Below are positions 60,745 through 64,000 of a stretch of DNA of 64,000 nucleotides, piece by piece (within the stretch, counting starts at the first letter, position 1; every line of letters begins with the position of its first letter). The notes beneath the pieces are model-generated. The model made no database searches, was not told where the DNA came from, and was given only the letters and a program-made list of their open reading frames with translations. Position numbers and translations under genes: made by a program. The stretch is from UBA6107 sp034430175 (GTDB lineage: Bacteria > Chloroflexota > Anaerolineae > Anaerolineales > Anaerolineaceae): the NCBI GenBank assembly GCA_034430175.1, contig DAOUFI010000022.1:174803-238802 (forward strand), read 5' to 3'.

Positions 60745-61290
60745 TTATTTACCGCAGCAGCAACCCTCTTCGTCGCAGCCATCTTCGCAATCGCAATTGC
60801 ACTCATCATCGTGAATGTGGCCATGTTTGAGTTCTTCTTCCGTAGCCGCGCGGATCGAGGCGATCTTGACCTCGAAATCCAAATCTTTGCCAGCGAGAGG
60901 GTGATTGAAATCGAGGGTGACGGTGTCTTTGCCGACTTCAACGATCACGGCTGACATGGCTTCGCCTTCTTCATTTTCGACAGCCAGTTCCACGCCTTCT
61001 TCAAGGGGAATATCCTTCGGGAAATCCTCGAGGGGAACTTCTTCAACGGCTTCCGCATCGTATTCGCCATAAGCTTCTTTAGCGACGACTTTAACTTTCT
61101 TGGAGTCCCCGATCTTCATACCATAGAGCTCTTTTTCTAGGCCAGGGATGATGTTACCTTTACCCTGGATGAACTCGATCGGGCCATCCTCGGTTGAAGA
61201 ATCCACAATCTCACCATCAACAGTGAGGTTATATTCCATGCTGACGACCAGGTCTTTTTCAACCTTTGAAAAATCAGTGTTTGCGCTCAA
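60745..61290 (-). CDS. FKBP-type peptidyl-prolyl isomerase, SlyD-like with metal tail
   Basis: A 181-residue SlyD-type protein: FKBP domain with 'VSMEYNLTVDGEIVDSS' and 'FIQGKGNIIPGLEKEL', an inserted IF chaperone domain, 'FNHPLAGKDLDFEV' and a C-terminal tail rich in His, Asp, Glu and Cys (HGHIHDDECNCDCED onward, then ...GCCCGK). The tail is a nickel/zinc-binding type. TTG at 61290 with GAGG upstream is the start. In E. coli SlyD delivers nickel to HypB; here HypB lacks its own His-rich arm. Confidence 0.88.
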   Translation of the reverse strand: MSANTDFSKVEKDLVVSMEYNLTVDGEIVDSSTEDGPIEFIQGKGNIIPGLEKELYGMKIGDSKKVKVVAKEAYGEYDAEAVEEVPLEDFPKDIPLEEGVELAVENEEGEAMSAVIVEVGKDTVTLDFNHPLAGKDLDFEVKIASIRAATEEELKHGHIHDDECNCDCEDGCDEEGCCCGK

Positions 61291-61411
61291 CGTGTACCTC
61301 TTTCTTAAAAGATTAGGGCTGAATTGTATCATGAACAGGAAGAAAATCCAGGTAGGGTCTATAATCTAATCAACAAGATCAATCATCAGTGAAATATTTC
61401 AGGAGCTGAAA

Positions 61412-63016
61412 ATGTACCTGGTTACAGTTGAAGAAATGCGTAGTATTGAAAAATCAGCATGCGAAAAGGGAATGCCTTATGAAACAATGATGGCCAATGC
61501 GGGAAAAAAGCTTGCTCAAGTAATCGAAGCGCGTTATACCAAAAAGCGTCTGATGCTTGTGACCGGTCTGGTGGGAAGCGGAAACAACGGGGGAGATACA
61601 CTGATCGCGCTGATTTCGCTGCAAAAGAGTGGCTGGAATACCGCTGCTCTGCTGCTGAAAGAACGTCCAAATGATCCTCTGGTGAGAAATTATCTGGATA
61701 GCGGGGGAAGAATGCTGACATCAACAGACCATAGTTTTGCGGGGAGTACGAAAACTGTGTTGCAAGCCACAGGTGTTTTATTGGATGGTGTGTTGGGTAC
61801 CGGAGTCAAATTGCCATTAAAAGAGGATGCTCGAAAATTTTTGTCTTTAATCAATAAAGAGTTGGCAGGTCAAACCGTGGTGGCGGTGGATTGTCCGTCA
61901 GGGGTGGACTGCGATAGCGGCGATACAGCACCTGAGACGATCCATGCTGAATTGACTGTCTGCATGGAGGCGATCAAGACAGGTTTACTGAAGTTCCCCG
62001 CGTTTGAATTTTGCGGTGAAGTCATGGCAGTCTCCATAGGTTTGGAGGATGCTATCAGAGAACAAAACATAAAAAGAAATATGCTTGACCGCGATTGGGT
62101 GAAAGGTCATTTACCCAAACGACCGATGACGGCTCATAAAGGAACCTTTGGGACGGTCATGGTGGTCGGTGGATGCGCGAACTATGTTGGCGCTCCTCTT
62201 CTTTCTGGAAAGGCAGCTTACCGCAGCGGGTCGGGGCTTGTGACGCTGGCTGTTCCACAATCCATTCACCCGATTTTGGCGGGATACTTCCCCGAAGCAG
62301 TATGGTTGATCCTGAGTGACGAAGGTGGGGTAATCTCGGAGTTGGCTGCAGATACTGTCACGAACCACCTATCGAAGATTGACGTCATGGTGGTTGGCCC
62401 CGGGATTGGACGAGAAGCAACCACCCAGCGTTTTCTGGATGAGTTGTTCTTCCCCAGGAATGGCAATGGAAAAAGTCGTCGGGTTGGTTTCCTCGTGGAG
62501 CCAGAGAATGAGAAGATTCAGAAAAAAGGATTACCAAAGTTGTTGATCGATGCGGATGGATTACGCTGGTTGGCAGAGCATGATGACTGGTACGAAAAGG
62601 TAAACCCCAATATAATCCTGACTCCACATCCGGGTGAAATGGCTTCACTCACAGGATTATCGATTGATGAAATCCAACAAAACCGAATTGAAGTGGCTGA
62701 AGTATTCGCCAAGAAATGGAAACAGGTCTTGGTATTGAAAGGCGCATTGACGGTGATTGCTGCTCCGGATGGACGGACCACAATTGTTCCTGTGGCAAGT
62801 TCCTCTTTGGCCAAGGCTGGCAGCGGTGATGTGCTTAGCGGGATGATAGCAAGCTTTGTCGGCCAAGGCCTGGAGCTATTTGATGCAGCCTGCGTTGGTG
62901 CATGGATCCATGCGAATGCGGGCCTTTCGGCATCTGGAAAATTGGGTGGGGATGTGTCCATCATTGCCACGGATATTATTGATGCTATTCCCCATGTTTT
63001 CAGCGGATTGAGATAA
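61412..63016 (+). CDS. nnr: Bifunctional NAD(P)H-hydrate epimerase / ADP-dependent dehydratase
   Basis: A 534-residue fusion: NnrE epimerase domain (~1-215, 'GSGNNGGDTLIAL') and NnrD ribokinase-like dehydratase domain (~225-530, 'GTVMVVGG', 'AGSGDVLSGMIA'). Repairs damaged NAD(P)H. Alone, flanked by terminators. Confidence 0.93.
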   Translation: MYLVTVEEMRSIEKSACEKGMPYETMMANAGKKLAQVIEARYTKKRLMLVTGLVGSGNNGGDTLIALISLQKSGWNTAALLLKERPNDPLVRNYLDSGGRMLTSTDHSFAGSTKTVLQATGVLLDGVLGTGVKLPLKEDARKFLSLINKELAGQTVVAVDCPSGVDCDSGDTAPETIHAELTVCMEAIKTGLLKFPAFEFCGEVMAVSIGLEDAIREQNIKRNMLDRDWVKGHLPKRPMTAHKGTFGTVMVVGGCANYVGAPLLSGKAAYRSGSGLVTLAVPQSIHPILAGYFPEAVWLILSDEGGVISELAADTVTNHLSKIDVMVVGPGIGREATTQRFLDELFFPRNGNGKSRRVGFLVEPENEKIQKKGLPKLLIDADGLRWLAEHDDWYEKVNPNIILTPHPGEMASLTGLSIDEIQQNRIEVAEVFAKKWKQVLVLKGALTVIAAPDGRTTIVPVASSSLAKAGSGDVLSGMIASFVGQGLELFDAACVGAWIHANAGLSASGKLGGDVSIIATDIIDAIPHVFSGLR

Positions 63017-63017
63017 A

Positions 63018-63047
63018 AGAATGCCCTGACATTTGCCAGGGCATTCT
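63018..63047. terminator. Bidirectional terminator after nnr
   Basis: A perfect 11-bp stem (63018-63028 with 63037-63047), loop 8 nt. The minus strand continues TTTTATC; the plus strand TGTATAA. Confidence 0.8.
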
Positions 63048-63065
63048 TGTATAATGATTTCGAAT

Positions 63066-63371
63066 TCAGCTTTTCTTCGGTTTTTCTTTTACTTCTTCCA
63101 GTACCACGTTACCTTTGTCACTCACATCGGTCTTTTTGGTAGTCACTTTTTTGATCTCAGTTTGAATCTTCGCGAATGCATCAGACGCGGCAGGTTCAAT
63201 TTTCTTGGTAGTATCTTCCAAGGTATCTACCAGCTCGATAGCCTTTTCCTTAATCACGGCACGTGTTTTATCACCAGATTGAGGGGCGTAGAGAAGAGCC
63301 ACTACAGCACCAGTCAATCCCCCTACGAGGAAACCGACCAAAAATGTTCCAAAATTATCACGTTCTGACAT
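63066..63371 (-). CDS. YtxH-domain protein
   Basis: A 101-residue protein: membrane helix 'GFLVGGLTGAVVALLYAP' followed by 'QSGDKTR', the YtxH pattern, then a Lys/Glu-rich helical tail. Possibly stress- or envelope-related. Follows a related membrane gene on the same strand. Confidence 0.8.
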   Translation of the reverse strand: MSERDNFGTFLVGFLVGGLTGAVVALLYAPQSGDKTRAVIKEKAIELVDTLEDTTKKIEPAASDAFAKIQTEIKKVTTKKTDVSDKGNVVLEEVKEKPKKS

Positions 63372-63413
63372 AGCCTTACTCCTTTCGAGACTTTGGTGGA
63401 AAACCGGAACGAC

Positions 63414-63860
63414 CTATTTACGGATGATCTTCAACAAATCAAATACTTTTTTAAAACCAGCCATATAGCTGTTCAGTTTGATCACCGGATTGACCAGATT
63501 CTCGCTCAAAAACTCAGTTGTGCCTTTCAGGGTATTGATCGTCTCAGATGTCGAAGCGATGATTGGTTTTACTTCATTTTCGAGCAGATTCACCAATTTC
63601 GCCAGTTGAACCAACAAAACAACCAGGGCTATACCTAAAATGCCAAATTCGAGAGCCATAAAAATTATGAAGATATCACGAATTTTGGAGGTGGTTGTGG
63701 GTGAAGCGTTCATCAGGAAATACACTGCTGTGGTAATGGCAGCCAGAATCAATACAGTGATAACGACGATCACCCATGGTTTTATAGCCTGAGTTTCAGG
63801 TTTATCACTCAGCTGTGAGGTATCTTGTTCAGTCGGAACAATCTTCTCTTCTTCAGACAT
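63414..63860 (-). CDS. Unknown membrane protein with coiled C-terminal region
   Basis: About 148 residues with two hydrophobic helices (~27-47 and ~65-90) and a C-terminal amphipathic helix. Not recognised; similar small proteins often accompany YtxH genes (DUF948-like), which may be its family. The ATG at 63860 is preferred; TATAAT lies just 7 nt upstream, so the mRNA may be leaderless. Confidence 0.65.
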   Translation of the reverse strand: MSEEEKIVPTEQDTSQLSDKPETQAIKPWVIVVITVLILAAITTAVYFLMNASPTTTSKIRDIFIIFMALEFGILGIALVVLLVQLAKLVNLLENEVKPIIASTSETINTLKGTTEFLSENLVNPVIKLNSYMAGFKKVFDLLKIIRK

Positions 63861-63867
63861 TAATAAA

Positions 63868-63878
63868 ATTATAACATA
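63868..63878 (-). promoter_or_regulatory. Extended -10, leaderless-type promoter
   Basis: TATGTTATAAT on the minus strand; the TATAAT part ends 7 nt before the ATG at 63860. TTGACA lies 13 bp upstream of it, short of ideal. From 63879 to the window end no gene is seen. Confidence 0.5.
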
Positions 63879-64000
63879 CAAGATTCTGTCAAGCAGATAA
63901 TGATTGCGCAACCTATTTTCTGTAAATTTGAGTCAGAAATATCCACAGTTCTTTAATAATTCAATGACTTGCCAACACAATAATGTTTACCGATCTGCCA

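Noticed and set aside
1..64000. CRISPR array, insertion sequence, prophage or defence island
   Set aside because: No regularly spaced repeats, transposase, integrase, phage or known defence genes were found.

Overview
The window looks like chromosome from an anaerobic bacterium of the Chloroflexota, most likely class Anaerolineae. This is an inference from gene content (ferredoxin-linked 2-oxoacid oxidoreductase, hydrogenase, the paired radical SAM genes, GcvPA/GcvPB, DUF503, a Ser/Thr kinase with a PQQ-type propeller) and roughly balanced base composition; no rRNA or ribosomal protein marker is present to prove it. No CRISPR array, insertion sequence, prophage or plasmid origin was seen.

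Layout. 1-5502 (+): a signalling cassette with the C-terminal part of a Ser/Thr kinase fused to an eight-bladed propeller, a PP2C phosphatase, a J-domain/vWA fusion, a zinc-ribbon/FHA protein, a small unknown protein, an OmpR-type response regulator and thioredoxin. 5536-6991 (-): a PIG-L deacetylase and a methyltransferase. 7058-27100 (-): a 20 kb hydrogenase region. In transcription order it holds DRTGG, CBS-HATPase, DRTGG and PHP genes; then NuoE-like, HATPase, HndB-like, NuoF-like with ferredoxin domain, second NuoE-like, second NuoF-like, NuoG-like, [NiFe] small and large subunits; a terminator; maturation protease, formate/nitrite transporter, cyclic-nucleotide-domain protein; a second terminator; then hypA-hypB-hypF-hypC-hypD-hypE. 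27269-28860 (+): hisS followed by tRNA-His and decayed copies of its 3' half and terminator. 29026-35442: a secreted transglycosylase-like protein, a metallophosphoesterase, and gcvH-gcvPA-gcvPB behind a tandem glycine riboswitch. 36139-45380: a lipid-anchored or membrane-anchored unknown, glmS behind a glmS ribozyme, unknown membrane and Cys-rich proteins, ricT, a second PIG-L protein, and a regulator with a 2-oxoacid:ferredoxin oxidoreductase. 45452-55906 (-): acetyltransferases, sulfurtransferase, pyruvate kinase, argF, two short-chain dehydrogenases, FmdB-type protein, SpoU methyltransferase, paired radical SAM genes and DUF503. 56000-63860: folC-lon-hydrolase, a SlyD-like isomerase, nnr, and two membrane-associated small proteins.

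How the parts fit. The hydrogenase operon encodes two NuoE/NuoF-type NAD(P)H modules, a NuoG-like Fe-S hub and one group 3-type [NiFe] core, so it probably exchanges electrons between H2, NAD(P)(H) and ferredoxin. The 2-oxoacid:ferredoxin oxidoreductase would supply reduced ferredoxin for H2 release during fermentation. The SlyD-like protein may serve nickel delivery to the Hyp machinery. Two metabolite-sensing RNAs (glycine riboswitch, glmS ribozyme) control one-carbon/glycine metabolism and amino-sugar synthesis. Several promoters share an extended -10 of the form TATGTTAWAMT or TGnTATAAT, and two genes have a -10 box only 7 nt from the start codon, which suggests leaderless transcripts.
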